Source of the DNA: Streptomyces sp. LBL
GTDB lineage: Bacteria; Actinomycetota; Actinomycetes; Streptomycetales; Streptomycetaceae
Assembly (NCBI RefSeq): GCF_029893585.1
Contig: NZ_JARXYX010000022.1
Coordinates: forward strand, 62,001-126,000
DNA: 64,000 nucleotides
Direction: 5' to 3'
The position numbers were made by a program, and so were the translations under genes. Shown here in pieces: positions 33,617-41,841 of this stretch (within the stretch, counting starts at the first letter, position 1; the number at the start of each line of letters is the position of its first letter). The notes under the pieces were generated by a model, which was not told where the DNA came from, did not search any database, and saw nothing but the letters and a program-made list of their open reading frames with translations.

Positions 33617-34066
33617 TCAGTCCCGCCGCTTTCGGTAATGAACACGGTCGTACGGCCCGTCGCCGCGCCGCTCCACGACCTCGTAACCGAACTTCGGGTA
33701 AAGCTTTTGGTTTTCCCACATCATCGCGTGGGTGTAGAGCCTGACCTCGGACAGGCCGAGCGCACGCGCGCGTGCCTCGACGAAGTGCAGCAGCCGCCGT
33801 CCCACGCCGGTGCCGTGCGCGTCGGGGTGGACGGCGATGCTGTCGAGGATCAGGTGGTCGGCGCGCGTCTCGACCACCACCAGGCCGACGACGGGATCAC
33901 CCGTCACGAACACCTTCCCCGCGGCCACGTCCGCCGCGTGGTCCGCCTCCATGGGCACCGGCACCACCCCGATGCGCTCGATGTAACGCCGATACGCGGC
34001 ATCCGTCACCGCCTTCACCGCCGGTACGTCGGCCGCCGTGGCGGGCCGGATCTCCTCGCTCGTCAT
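33617..34066 (-). CDS. GNAT family N-acetyltransferase
   Basis: 149 residues, one GNAT fold: IRPATAADVPAVKAVTDAAY, the beta4 strand ILDSIAVHPDAHGTGVGRRL (acetyl-CoA binding Q/R-x-x-G-x-G/A variant), and LYTHAMMWENQKLYPKFGYE at the C-terminal half, the usual Y-x-x-x-G-F/Y motif. The substrate is unknown. The ATG at 34066 was chosen over a GTG three codons upstream. It ends 13 bp from the end of the small gene on the other strand. Confidence 0.9.
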   Translation of the reverse strand: MTSEEIRPATAADVPAVKAVTDAAYRRYIERIGVVPVPMEADHAADVAAGKVFVTGDPVVGLVVVETRADHLILDSIAVHPDAHGTGVGRRLLHFVEARARALGLSEVRLYTHAMMWENQKLYPKFGYEVVERRGDGPYDRVHYRKRRD

Positions 34067-34151
34067 GGCGCGCACGCTACCTACCTCAGGGTCCCTCTCA
34101 GGTCGACCCTCAGCTCCGTCTCAGGCCGCCGTCATGCCGTGAGAAGCCGCG

Positions 34152-36065
34152 TCAGTCCTGCGCGATCACGACCACCTCGTCGCGCTCGGTCCAGTGGCGT
34201 CGTTCGTTCTTGTCCGGGTTGATACGCACTCCGTGGTCGGGAGCGGCGGTGGCCCGGTCGTGGCGGCGGTAGCCGATGGCGCATTCGCCCCGCTGCCGCG
34301 CCGCTGCGACGACCGTGGCGAAGGACGACTCAGAGCCGGGCAGGACGTACGAGGCCGCCGGTCGCAGGTGGATCTGACTGCCGGTGAGGGAGAACAGTTC
34401 CTCGAACACGGCGGCCAGGTGCCGGTTCTGGGAGATCTGGGCCAACAGCAGGCCGATGAGCTTCCCGCTGATGATCACGTCGGCTCCGGGACTGATGGGC
34501 GCCAGCGCCCGGTTGCGGTCGTCGATCATCTCGGTGACCACCGGCAGCTCCCGTCCGGTCTCCTGTTCCAGCAGGTGCAGGACGAGGAGCGTGATGAGGG
34601 TCCGGTTGTCGGCCTCGTCGGGCCGCTGTCCCGGGACGGGGTCCGGGCCGAGCACGACGACGCTGTCGTACGAGTCGATCTCCAGGCACCTGAGTGTCTC
34701 GGGCCGGGTGACGTCTCCGGGCCGGAAGGTGATGGTCAGCCGGGGTGCGAAGCCGGTACCGGCGTCCCGTACCTGCTCGGCCGTCACCTCGTTCCGGTCC
34801 GCCACCACGGCGATGGCCGAGCCGGGCACGGCAGACCGGCCCATCTGGTCGACTATGAGCGAGGCCCGTCGGTTCCAGCCGAGGATCAGGACCCGTTCGG
34901 GCCGGGCGTTCGCCGGCTTCCAGGGCGTCATCACCGACTCGTCGACCAGCCCGGAGCAGTCGTCGACCAGCCCGGAGCAGTCGTCGAGCCGCGCGGTGTC
35001 GTCGTCCCGCGTGATGACGATCAGCCGGTCGTCGGGTTTGATCAGGGTCTGCGGCGGCGGGTTCAGCAGGGGTCTGCCGTCACGCAGCAGGCCGACCACG
35101 CTGGAGGTGGCGTAGGCCAGCAGGGTGTCGCCGAAGGAGCGGCTGGTCAGGGCCGGATCGAAGGTGAGGTAGAACTCGTCTCCGGCGAAGTCCAGGAGGT
35201 CGCGGTACACCAGCGAGAGTCCAGGACGGCGGGCGGACTGGACGATCAGCCGGGCGGTGATCGCGTCGCTTTCCAGGACGATGCCGCGCGTTCCCGCGGC
35301 GAGAGAGGCCGCCAGCCGGTACCGGTCGTCCCTGACAGCGGCGACGACGGGTGGACCCTCCTGCGCGCCGAGTGCGGACCGCAGCGCCAGCAGCGTCTTG
35401 ACCACTTCCGGGTCTGCTGACGGATCGTCGTGGGGCAGCACCAGAACGGCGCTGGCCGCGCCGGGGTTGGTCAGGGCAAGCAGGGCCGGGTCGGTGGGAG
35501 GACCGCTGCGGCAGATCAGGCGGGTACGGCCGGTGGGCCCCATCTTGCTGCTGAGGGCCTCCTCCATGGTGGTCTTGTTCCGGTCCGCCAGCACGGCCAC
35601 CGCGCCGTACCGCTGGTTGGCGTTGGCGGCCACGAGTTCACTCACCACCGTGAACACCTGCTCGGACCAGCCCAGCACCACGGAGTGCCCCTGCTCGATG
35701 ACGGTGGAGCGGCCCCGCCGCAGCGCGGTGAGCCGCTCGGTGAGTCCGGTGGTGATCAGACCGACGAGAGTGGAGACGTACACCAGGGCGACCAGGGCGA
35801 GCAGCACCGACATCAGCACGCGCAGGAGCGGGCCTGTCGCCCCGCCGAGCCGCAGTGTCTCGCCGGTGAGACGCCAGATCGCTGCCAGCCTCCCCGAGCG
35901 GGACGCGGGCGCGTGAGGGTCCGTCCACACCAGCACGGCGCTCGCCGGGAGGACGAGGGCGAGGCAGCCCAGGGCCAGCCAGCCGACGAGCGCGGAGGTG
36001 CCGCGGGTCAATGTGGTGTCGAACCAGTAGCGGGCCCTGCCTTTGAGTGAAGCCCTTTGTTCCAC
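34152..36065 (-). CDS. CASTOR/POLLUX-type putative ion channel with RCK domains
   Basis: About 637 residues from a GTG at 36065 behind AGGGGGCAGG. The N-terminus (QRASLKGRARYWFDTTLTRG) leads to helices LVGWLALGCLALVLPASAVL and LLRVLMSVLLALVALVYVST with VGLITTGLTERLTALRRGRS after them, as in CASTOR/POLLUX cation channels of plants and bacteria. Two cytoplasmic RCK/TrkA-N Rossmann units follow (VVLGWSEQVFTVVSELVAAN; VLILGWNRRASLIVDQMG). A 24-bp duplication at about 34937-34985 doubles DDCSGLV between them. A longer frame exists upstream but lacks homology. It probably conducts K+ or Ca2+ under ligand control. Confidence 0.85.
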   Translation of the reverse strand: MEQRASLKGRARYWFDTTLTRGTSALVGWLALGCLALVLPASAVLVWTDPHAPASRSGRLAAIWRLTGETLRLGGATGPLLRVLMSVLLALVALVYVSTLVGLITTGLTERLTALRRGRSTVIEQGHSVVLGWSEQVFTVVSELVAANANQRYGAVAVLADRNKTTMEEALSSKMGPTGRTRLICRSGPPTDPALLALTNPGAASAVLVLPHDDPSADPEVVKTLLALRSALGAQEGPPVVAAVRDDRYRLAASLAAGTRGIVLESDAITARLIVQSARRPGLSLVYRDLLDFAGDEFYLTFDPALTSRSFGDTLLAYATSSVVGLLRDGRPLLNPPPQTLIKPDDRLIVITRDDDTARLDDCSGLVDDCSGLVDESVMTPWKPANARPERVLILGWNRRASLIVDQMGRSAVPGSAIAVVADRNEVTAEQVRDAGTGFAPRLTITFRPGDVTRPETLRCLEIDSYDSVVVLGPDPVPGQRPDEADNRTLITLLVLHLLEQETGRELPVVTEMIDDRNRALAPISPGADVIISGKLIGLLLAQISQNRHLAAVFEELFSLTGSQIHLRPAASYVLPGSESSFATVVAAARQRGECAIGYRRHDRATAAPDHGVRINPDKNERRHWTERDEVVVIAQD

Positions 36066-36365
36066 GCCTGCCCCCTGTTCCGCGGGGGTTCCGGCGGCGG
36101 CAGCCCTGCCGCTCCGGTTGCCCCGCCCGCTCCCCCACCGACCGCGCACGGCCGCACGACCGTGCGACCACCTGGGAGTGTGCCGACGGGACGGCCGTGA
36201 CACGCGGATCATCGTCTGTCTTTCATCCCTTCGGGGACGTCGCCGAAGGAGCCGCTCCGCCCGCCGCCCGACGGACGTCAGCAGTTTGACCTCGACATCG
36301 CTCGTTCGGGTCAACGCCGCGGCGCAGGTGGGCGGGTCGGATCGGCCGAACGATACAAGTGCCTC

Positions 36366-38390
36366 ATGACTGAAGATCACGAGGCCGTCTCGGCAGGTTC
36401 CGGTCTGTCCAGGCGCAGCTTCACCACGGCGGCGGGTACGACTGCGGCGGCCACGGCTCTGGCCGCCGCCGCGCCCGCCGCGGCGCTGCCCGCCCCGGCC
36501 GCCCCGGCCGCCCCGGCCGCACCGGCCGCACCGGCGCCCGCCCAGGGCGCGGACTTCGACAGATGCCTGGCTGTTGCCCGGGCCCTGCTGGTCGTGGACG
36601 ACCACGACCAGCCCCTGGTCCCACGCTACGAGCGCGTACTCCAGGACGGACTGCCCGCTCAGCGGACGGCCACGCCCAAGAAGGTCCTCGTCGTCGGGGC
36701 CGGCCCGGCCGGTCTGGTGGCGGCGTTGCTGCTGAAGCGGGCGGGCCACCACGTGACCGTCCTCGAGGCGAACGGCAACCGGGCGGGCGGACGCATCAAG
36801 ACCTTCCGCCGCGGCGGCCACGAACGGGGGGCGCAGCCCTTCGCCGATCCCCGCCAGTACGCCGAGGCGGGTGCCATGCGGCTGCCCGGCAGCCACCCGC
36901 TGGTGATGGGGTTGATCGACCAGCTGAAGCTGAAGAAGCAGCGTTTCCACTACGTCGACGTCGACGGTGACGGCCGGCCCGCCAACCGCACCTGGATCTA
37001 CGTCAACGGCGTCCGTATGCGGCGCGAGGAGTACGCCCGTGCGCCCCGCCGTATCAACCGGTCCTTCGGCGTGCCGCGCGCGCGTTGGGACACTCCCGCC
37101 GCCGCCATCCTCCGGTCGGTGCTGGACCCGGTGCGCGACGAGTTCAGCACCGTGGACGCCGGCGGCAAGCGGGTCGACAAACCGCTGCCGGAACGCGTGC
37201 AGGGCTGGGCCCGGGTCATCCAACGGTTCGGCGACTGGTCGATGTTCCGCTTCCTGACCGAGCACGCGGGGCTGGACGAGCGCACGGTCGACCTGATCGG
37301 CACCCTGGAGAACCTCACGTCACGCCTGCCCCTGTCGTTCATCCACAGCTTCATCGGCTCCTCCCTCATCAGCCCCGACACCGCCTTCTGGGAGCTGGCG
37401 GGCGGCACGGCGGTGCTGCCGGACGCGCTGTTGGCGCAGGTGCGTGACACGGTCCGGTTCGACCGCCGGGTCACCCGCGTCGAGTACCACGATCCCGACC
37501 GCCCTTCCTCCGGCACCCCGCACGTCGGCGCCAAGGGCCCCCAGGTGTGGGTGGACACGGTCTCCGAGGGGCGCGACGGCCCGGTGGTGCGCGAGCAGTT
37601 CACCGCGGACGCCGCCGTGGTCACCGTGCCCTTCTCCGGTCTGCGGCACGTACAGATCAGCCCCCTGATGTCGTACCGCAAGCGCCGCGCGGTCACGGAA
37701 CTGCACTATGACAGCGCCACGAAGGTGCTGCTGGAGTTCAGCCGCCGCTGGTGGGAGTTCACGGAGGCCGACTGGAAGCGCGAGCTGGGCCGGATCGACC
37801 CGAAGCTGTACGACGCCTACCGCACCGGCCGCGCACCCGCCGACGGCAGCCTGCTCGGCGCCCATCCCTCCGTGCCGGCCGGCCACATCACCCCGGGCCA
37901 GCGCACCCACTACGCCGCCAACCGTGCCGTCTCCCGCGACCAGCCCGAGGCCGCACACGTCGTGGGCGGCGGCTCGGTGTCGGACAGCGCCAACCGGTTC
38001 ATGTACAACCCCTCCCACCCGGTGCCCGGCAGTTCGGGCGGTGTGGTGCTGGCTTCCTACAGTTGGGCGGACGACGCACTGCGCTGGGACTCCCTGGACG
38101 ACGAGGCCCGCTACCCGCACGCCCTGTGCGGACTGCAGGAGGTCTACGGCCAACGCGTCGAGGTCTTCTACACCGGCGCCGGACGCACCCAGAGTTGGCT
38201 GCGCGACCCCTATGCCTACGGAGAGGCGTCCGTACTGCTGCCCGGCCAGCACACCGAGTTGCTGACCTCCATCCCCGCACCCGAGGGCCCGTTGCACTTC
38301 GCGGGTGACCACACCTCCCTCAAGCCGGCCTGGATCGAGGGCGCCCTGGAGTCGGCGGTCCGCGCCGCCCTGGAGGTCCACACCTCGTGA
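36366..38390 (+). CDS. Tat-exported FAD amine oxidase, L-glutamate oxidase-like
   Basis: 674 residues. The twin-arginine motif is LSRRSFTTAAGTTAAATALA, followed by an Ala/Pro run. FAD binding is seen in VLVVGAGPAGLVAALLLKRA and the GG motif NRAGGRIKTFRRGG. The sequence closely tracks Streptomyces L-glutamate oxidase as I recall it: PRQYAEAGAMRLPGSHPLVM, LEFSRRWWEFTEADWKREL, GAGRTQSWLRDPYAYGEASV and FAGDHTSLKPAWIEGALESA. It should oxidise an L-amino acid to the 2-oxo acid, NH3 and H2O2 outside the cell. An insert present in LGOX before HTWIRTN seems absent, so substrate range may differ. Two hairpins follow the stop. Confidence 0.9.
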   Translation: MTEDHEAVSAGSGLSRRSFTTAAGTTAAATALAAAAPAAALPAPAAPAAPAAPAAPAPAQGADFDRCLAVARALLVVDDHDQPLVPRYERVLQDGLPAQRTATPKKVLVVGAGPAGLVAALLLKRAGHHVTVLEANGNRAGGRIKTFRRGGHERGAQPFADPRQYAEAGAMRLPGSHPLVMGLIDQLKLKKQRFHYVDVDGDGRPANRTWIYVNGVRMRREEYARAPRRINRSFGVPRARWDTPAAAILRSVLDPVRDEFSTVDAGGKRVDKPLPERVQGWARVIQRFGDWSMFRFLTEHAGLDERTVDLIGTLENLTSRLPLSFIHSFIGSSLISPDTAFWELAGGTAVLPDALLAQVRDTVRFDRRVTRVEYHDPDRPSSGTPHVGAKGPQVWVDTVSEGRDGPVVREQFTADAAVVTVPFSGLRHVQISPLMSYRKRRAVTELHYDSATKVLLEFSRRWWEFTEADWKRELGRIDPKLYDAYRTGRAPADGSLLGAHPSVPAGHITPGQRTHYAANRAVSRDQPEAAHVVGGGSVSDSANRFMYNPSHPVPGSSGGVVLASYSWADDALRWDSLDDEARYPHALCGLQEVYGQRVEVFYTGAGRTQSWLRDPYAYGEASVLLPGQHTELLTSIPAPEGPLHFAGDHTSLKPAWIEGALESAVRAALEVHTS

Positions 38391-38397
38391 CCTGTGC

Positions 38398-38425
38398 GAC
38401 GGTCCGCCCGAGCACGCGGACCGTC
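38398..38425 (+). terminator. Hairpin after the amine oxidase gene
   Basis: A perfect 10-bp stem GACGGTCCGC / GCGGACCGTC with an 8-nt loop begins 8 bp after the stop at 38390. No U-tract follows, which is usual for Streptomyces terminators. Confidence 0.75.
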
Positions 38426-38507
38426 AACCCGTGGTGCCCGTCCCCGGGTTCGTATCCGTGGTAGCGGGATCCTGACGCGACCCGTCATCGGCAGGCCCGA
38501 TCAGCAG

Positions 38508-38537
38508 GCCCGCTGCCCTTCGGCTTGGGCAGCGGGC
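38508..38537. terminator. Second strong hairpin between convergent genes
   Basis: A perfect 11-bp stem GCCCGCTGCCC / GGGCAGCGGGC closes the loop TTCGGCTT. It lies between the convergent amine oxidase and flavodoxin-family genes and could act in both directions. The rest of 38391-38705 shows no gene. Confidence 0.8.
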
Positions 38538-38705
38538 GTTCGGCTGGACGGGCAGCTGCCGCGCTTGCTCCGGCAGCACCTCCCGCCACCGGCATCACCC
38601 GGGCGAGTCACCCGGGACGGGTCAGTGGCCCGTAGTTTCCTGAGCCCGGTGCTTGGGCGCCGGGCTGGAGACGAACCGGCAGGAGCCCCGGGTTCCTGAC
38701 CTGGC

Positions 38706-39440
38706 TCAGCGGTGCTCGGGGTTGTCTGCCCCCGGCCGGCAGCCGGCGTCCCACTCCGAGCGCTGGTTGCCATGGGCCGGAACGCCTCCGGCGCGTTTGA
38801 GCAGGGCCGCCAGGTGCATCAGGTTCCAGGTCATGAAGCTGGTGTTGCGGTTGGTGAAGTCGTTTTCCGGGCCTCCCGAGCCGGGGTCCAGGTACGACGG
38901 CCCGGGCCCTGCGGCTCCGATCCAGCCCGCGTCCGCCTGCGGCGGGATGGTGTAGCCGAGGTGCTGGAGACTGTAGAGGACGTTCATGGCGCAGTGCTTC
39001 ACCCCGTCCTCGTTGCCGGTGATCAGACACCCGCCGACCCGCCCGTAATAGGCGTACTGGCCTTCGGAGTTGAGGAGGCTGGAGCAGCTGTAGAGCCGCT
39101 CGATGACCTGCTTGGTGACCGAGCTGTTGTCGCCCAGCCAGATCGGCCCCGCCAGCACGAGGATGTCCGCGGCCATCACCTTCTCGTACAGCGCGGGCCA
39201 GGCGTCCGTGGCGAAGCCGTGCTCGGTCATGTCCGGATAGACACCGGGAGCGATGTCGTGGTCGACGGCCCGGATCTCGTCCGTGGTCACCCCACGCGCG
39301 TCCATGATCGCCCGGCTCTTGTCGATCAGCCCCTGGGTGTGGCTGAGCTGGGGGGACGGCTTGAGTGTGCAGTTGATGAAGAGCGCACGCAGGTCGTCGA
39401 ATCGGTAACTGTCCTCAGTTGGGGAGGGCGATGCTGCCAT
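38706..39440 (-). CDS. Flavodoxin-family / NADPH-dependent FMN reductase
   Basis: 244 residues from ATG 39440 with GGAGG 6 nt upstream. The flavodoxin-like fold shows in LRALFINCTLKPSPQLSHTQ, ADILVLAGPIWLGDNSSVTK and GRVGGCLITGNEDGVKHCAM (FMN phosphate and ring contacts). The C-terminal half (LQHLGYTIPPQADAGWIGAA, FTNRNTSFMTWNLMHLAALL) matches NAD(P)H:FMN oxidoreductases of the flavodoxin_2 and FMN_red groups. It is cytosolic, with unknown electron acceptor. It stands alone between two hairpins and a gene-poor stretch. Confidence 0.87.
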   Translation of the reverse strand: MAASPSPTEDSYRFDDLRALFINCTLKPSPQLSHTQGLIDKSRAIMDARGVTTDEIRAVDHDIAPGVYPDMTEHGFATDAWPALYEKVMAADILVLAGPIWLGDNSSVTKQVIERLYSCSSLLNSEGQYAYYGRVGGCLITGNEDGVKHCAMNVLYSLQHLGYTIPPQADAGWIGAAGPGPSYLDPGSGGPENDFTNRNTSFMTWNLMHLAALLKRAGGVPAHGNQRSEWDAGCRPGADNPEHR

Positions 39441-39950
39441 GGCGGCCTCCGGCAGGAGAGCGAAAAGGGGCGGTGAGGCGGCGTCTCCGCGCCGTCCCGG
39501 CGGAAGCGTCTCGCGGAATGCGCGCCTTGTCCCGCTACGACGCACCGGCACACGGTGCTTTCCACCGGCATGCGCGCCCGCCTCCCGCCCCGAGGGCCGA
39601 GGGCCCAGAAGCGGGGCCTCAGACCCCGGTCGGTCGTGAACCATGCAGCAGCGCTACGGCCCGGCGGGACCCGGGACGGAAACCGCGGCATCAGCGGTCT
39701 GCGGATGAGCACGCGGAGTCGTCGACCGGTGCCGCCGAACACGACTGACGCGCCGACCGCCGTGTCCGCGTGCTCATCCGCATCACGCCGTCACTTCCGA
39801 CTCGGTGCGCGCCTCCACCGGATCTTCGGCACCCGGACTGCCTGTCGAAGGAGCCCGCCGCAAGACGCTTCAACAGGTTGGCCAAGAGCCATACTTGATT
39901 TTGCGGGAGGAACATCCCGTGGTGCTTGACATGGGAGAGGCAGCAATCCG
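39441..39950. other. 510-bp gene-poor stretch with a 16-bp perfect inverted repeat
   Basis: No reading frame here has homology or a proper start. The arms GCGGATGAGCACGCGG (39701-39716) and CCGCGTGCTCATCCGC (39766-39781) are exact reverse complements around a 49-bp loop. The final 50 bp hold the TerD promoter and ribosome site (GGGAGAGG at about 39933). Confidence 0.6.
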
Positions 39951-40484
39951 GTGAGCAGTGACAGCCAGGGACTGGGGAAGGCCGAGGTGCGACTCAAGTG
40001 GGACCCGAGTCCCTGGAATCAGCCGCCTCACCATCTCGACATCATCGCCACGACCTACTCGACGGATGCCCCCTACGGGCGGCCCGTGTACGTCGTCCAC
40101 TTCGACAGCCGCTCGCCGGACGGCACCATCAACATGAGCCGGCACAGCCAGACCGGCCAGGGCTTCGGCTACGTCGAAGCGATGACCCTGGAGCTCGATC
40201 GCCTCGCATCCTCCTTCGCACGGGTGATCGTAGGCGTGGCGATCCACCAGAACAGCGGCCCCAAGACGTTCGGCGACATATCGAACGCCGGAGTGCTGGT
40301 TGTCAACGGGTACAAGGAGCTCCTGAAGGACGACTTCGCGCAAGTCTCCGGATCCACCGCGGTGACCGTCGCCGAGTTCACCCGGGACGCTTCCGGAACC
40401 TGGGAGTTTCACGAGATGGTCCGCGGGTTCGACAGCGACCCCGTGCTCTTCACCGCGGAAATGGGCAGCGCCCCACAGACCTGA
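39951..40484 (+). CDS. TerD-family protein
   Basis: 177 residues from a GTG with GGGAGAGG about 10 nt upstream. It follows the TerD (calcium-binding, stress/tellurite-resistance) fold: KAEVRLKWDPSPWNQPPHHL, DIIATTYSTDAPYGRP, DGTINMSRHSQTGQGFGYVE and FGDISNAGVLVVNGYKELLK. Acidic residues that could bind Ca2+ are present. The standard stand-alone Streptomyces TerD paralogues have this size. There is no ter operon nearby. A fragment of a TetR gene follows it. Confidence 0.88.
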   Translation: MSSDSQGLGKAEVRLKWDPSPWNQPPHHLDIIATTYSTDAPYGRPVYVVHFDSRSPDGTINMSRHSQTGQGFGYVEAMTLELDRLASSFARVIVGVAIHQNSGPKTFGDISNAGVLVVNGYKELLKDDFAQVSGSTAVTVAEFTRDASGTWEFHEMVRGFDSDPVLFTAEMGSAPQT

Positions 40485-40502
40485 CCGGGGAACAGCGCAG
40501 AG

Positions 40503-40706
40503 AACGCCGGCGCTGCGCCGGACAGCGTCTCGTCGACCGACATCCCCCACGACGTACCCGCCTCGTTCACCGCCGGCGCACTGCTCGGTGTGGCCACCGA
40601 CTGGCTTCAACGCGACTGCCCCCGCACACCGACCGAGATGGCCGAACTGACCTGGCCACTTCTCGTCGCCCACCACCCCGCCGACACCCAGCACGCCAAG
40701 ACGTGA
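40503..40706 (+). pseudogene. C-terminal remnant of a TetR family regulator
   Basis: The frame ending at TGA 40704 encodes SFTAGALLGVATDWLQRDCP then RTPTEMAELTWPLLVAHHP, the typical last two helices of many Streptomyces TetR proteins. No DNA-binding domain precedes it: the frame runs back into the end of the TerD gene (stop at 40484) without a helix-turn-helix. About 130 N-terminal codons are lost. Confidence 0.6.
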
Positions 40707-40910
40707 GGTGATCCTCCGGCTCGCGAGCCTCGGGACTCGACCTGTCCGGTCAGGCACCCCACCCTCCGCGTGTGGTCGGCGCGTAGGCTGGCCGCGCAGT
40801 CGATGATCACGTGCCTGGGCGCTCCTGCGGTCCGACAGCCGGGAGGCCGGCGGCCCGGGTTCGCCGGTGAGGGCAGCCGACCGGATAACGGAGGAAGGAG
40901 GCGGCGTCGG

Positions 40911-41513
40911 ATGGGCGGAGATGCTCTGCGCTGGAGCCAATACCGCAGCATGCCGTGGAAGAACGGCGGCGGTGTGACCCGAGAGGTCGCGTCGGGCGCC
41001 GTGCAGGCGCCCATGGCCTCGACGGAGATCACGGACGGCTACGACTGGCGGGTCAGTGTCGCGGACGTGGACGCGGGCGGCCCCTTCTCCGCCTTTCCCG
41101 GGATCGACCGCGTGATCACCCTCGTCGAGGGCGAGGGCATGGTGCTGACGGTGGACGGGACAGCGCATCCAGTCGGGCCGCTGAGTCCCTTCGCCTTCTC
41201 CGGCGACGCGGCGACGGACTGTCGGCTGGAGGCGGGCGCGGTCCGCAATATGAATGTGATGACCCGCAGGAGCCGTGCGACGGCACAGCTGCGGCTCATT
41301 ACCGTCGCCGCCGCACGGGGGGCCGAGATGGCCTGCGCCGCAGGCGAGACCCTACTCGTCATGGCCGTCACCGACGGGATCGCCGTCGGCGGACCCGGCG
41401 GCCGGGAGACCACGCTCGGCCGTCTCGACTGCGTGCGTCACGACGGCCCGGCGGCGCTGACTCTGCGGGGCGACGGCACGGTGGCCGGGATCACGATCAC
41501 CGCGGTGTGCTGA
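40911..41513 (+). CDS. HutD-family cupin protein
   Basis: 200 residues from ATG 40911 after GGAGG. The signature SQYRSMPWKNGGGVTREVAS and GGPFSAFPGIDRVITLVEGE identify HutD (PF05962-type), a cupin linked to histidine utilisation in proteobacteria, where its role is thought to be regulatory. In Streptomyces it stands alone, as here; no hut genes are near. The last bases are crossed by the 3' part of a minus-strand fragment. Confidence 0.87.
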   Translation: MGGDALRWSQYRSMPWKNGGGVTREVASGAVQAPMASTEITDGYDWRVSVADVDAGGPFSAFPGIDRVITLVEGEGMVLTVDGTAHPVGPLSPFAFSGDAATDCRLEAGAVRNMNVMTRRSRATAQLRLITVAAARGAEMACAAGETLLVMAVTDGIAVGGPGGRETTLGRLDCVRHDGPAALTLRGDGTVAGITITAVC

Positions 41514-41734
41514 CGGCGGGAACCAGCGCCCACCCGGTCGTCTCCGCTCGGTGTCGGCGATGTGCTGAGGCTCCCGCATCGTGGCGCGCACGCCGCACCG
41601 GTGTCGTCGTCCTCCGCCTCCGCCTCCGCCTCCGCCAGACGCTCGTTCAACGCATCGATCTCACGCCGGAGCCCGGCCGCTTGGTCCCGCGCGGCCGCCT
41701 CCCTCCGACGCAGCTCTTGGATCAGCGAACTCAT
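41438..41734 (-). pseudogene. Truncated coiled-coil protein fragment
   Basis: The minus strand from ATG 41734 (GAGG 9 nt upstream) encodes MSSLIQELRRREAAARDQAA then GLRREIDALNERLAEAEAEA, a confident coiled coil like the N-terminus of several streptomycete DNA-binding or transposon-linked proteins. After about 45 residues the frame continues as non-homologous sequence antisense to hutD. It looks like the beginning of a gene whose remainder was deleted. Translation is possible but function doubtful. Confidence 0.4.
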
Positions 41735-41841
41735 CCCACAGCTACCTCGGGTCCTGCTCTCACGCAATGTGATCAAGGGGACGGGAACACCATGCCTCAT
41801 GACCGCCTTCGCCAGGAACCAGTCGTTCTTGGCACAAGCGG

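Noticed and set aside
40770..40910. Longer N-terminus for HutD
   Set aside because: The extra 47 codons lack family similarity, and the GGAGG before 40911 fits the shorter start.
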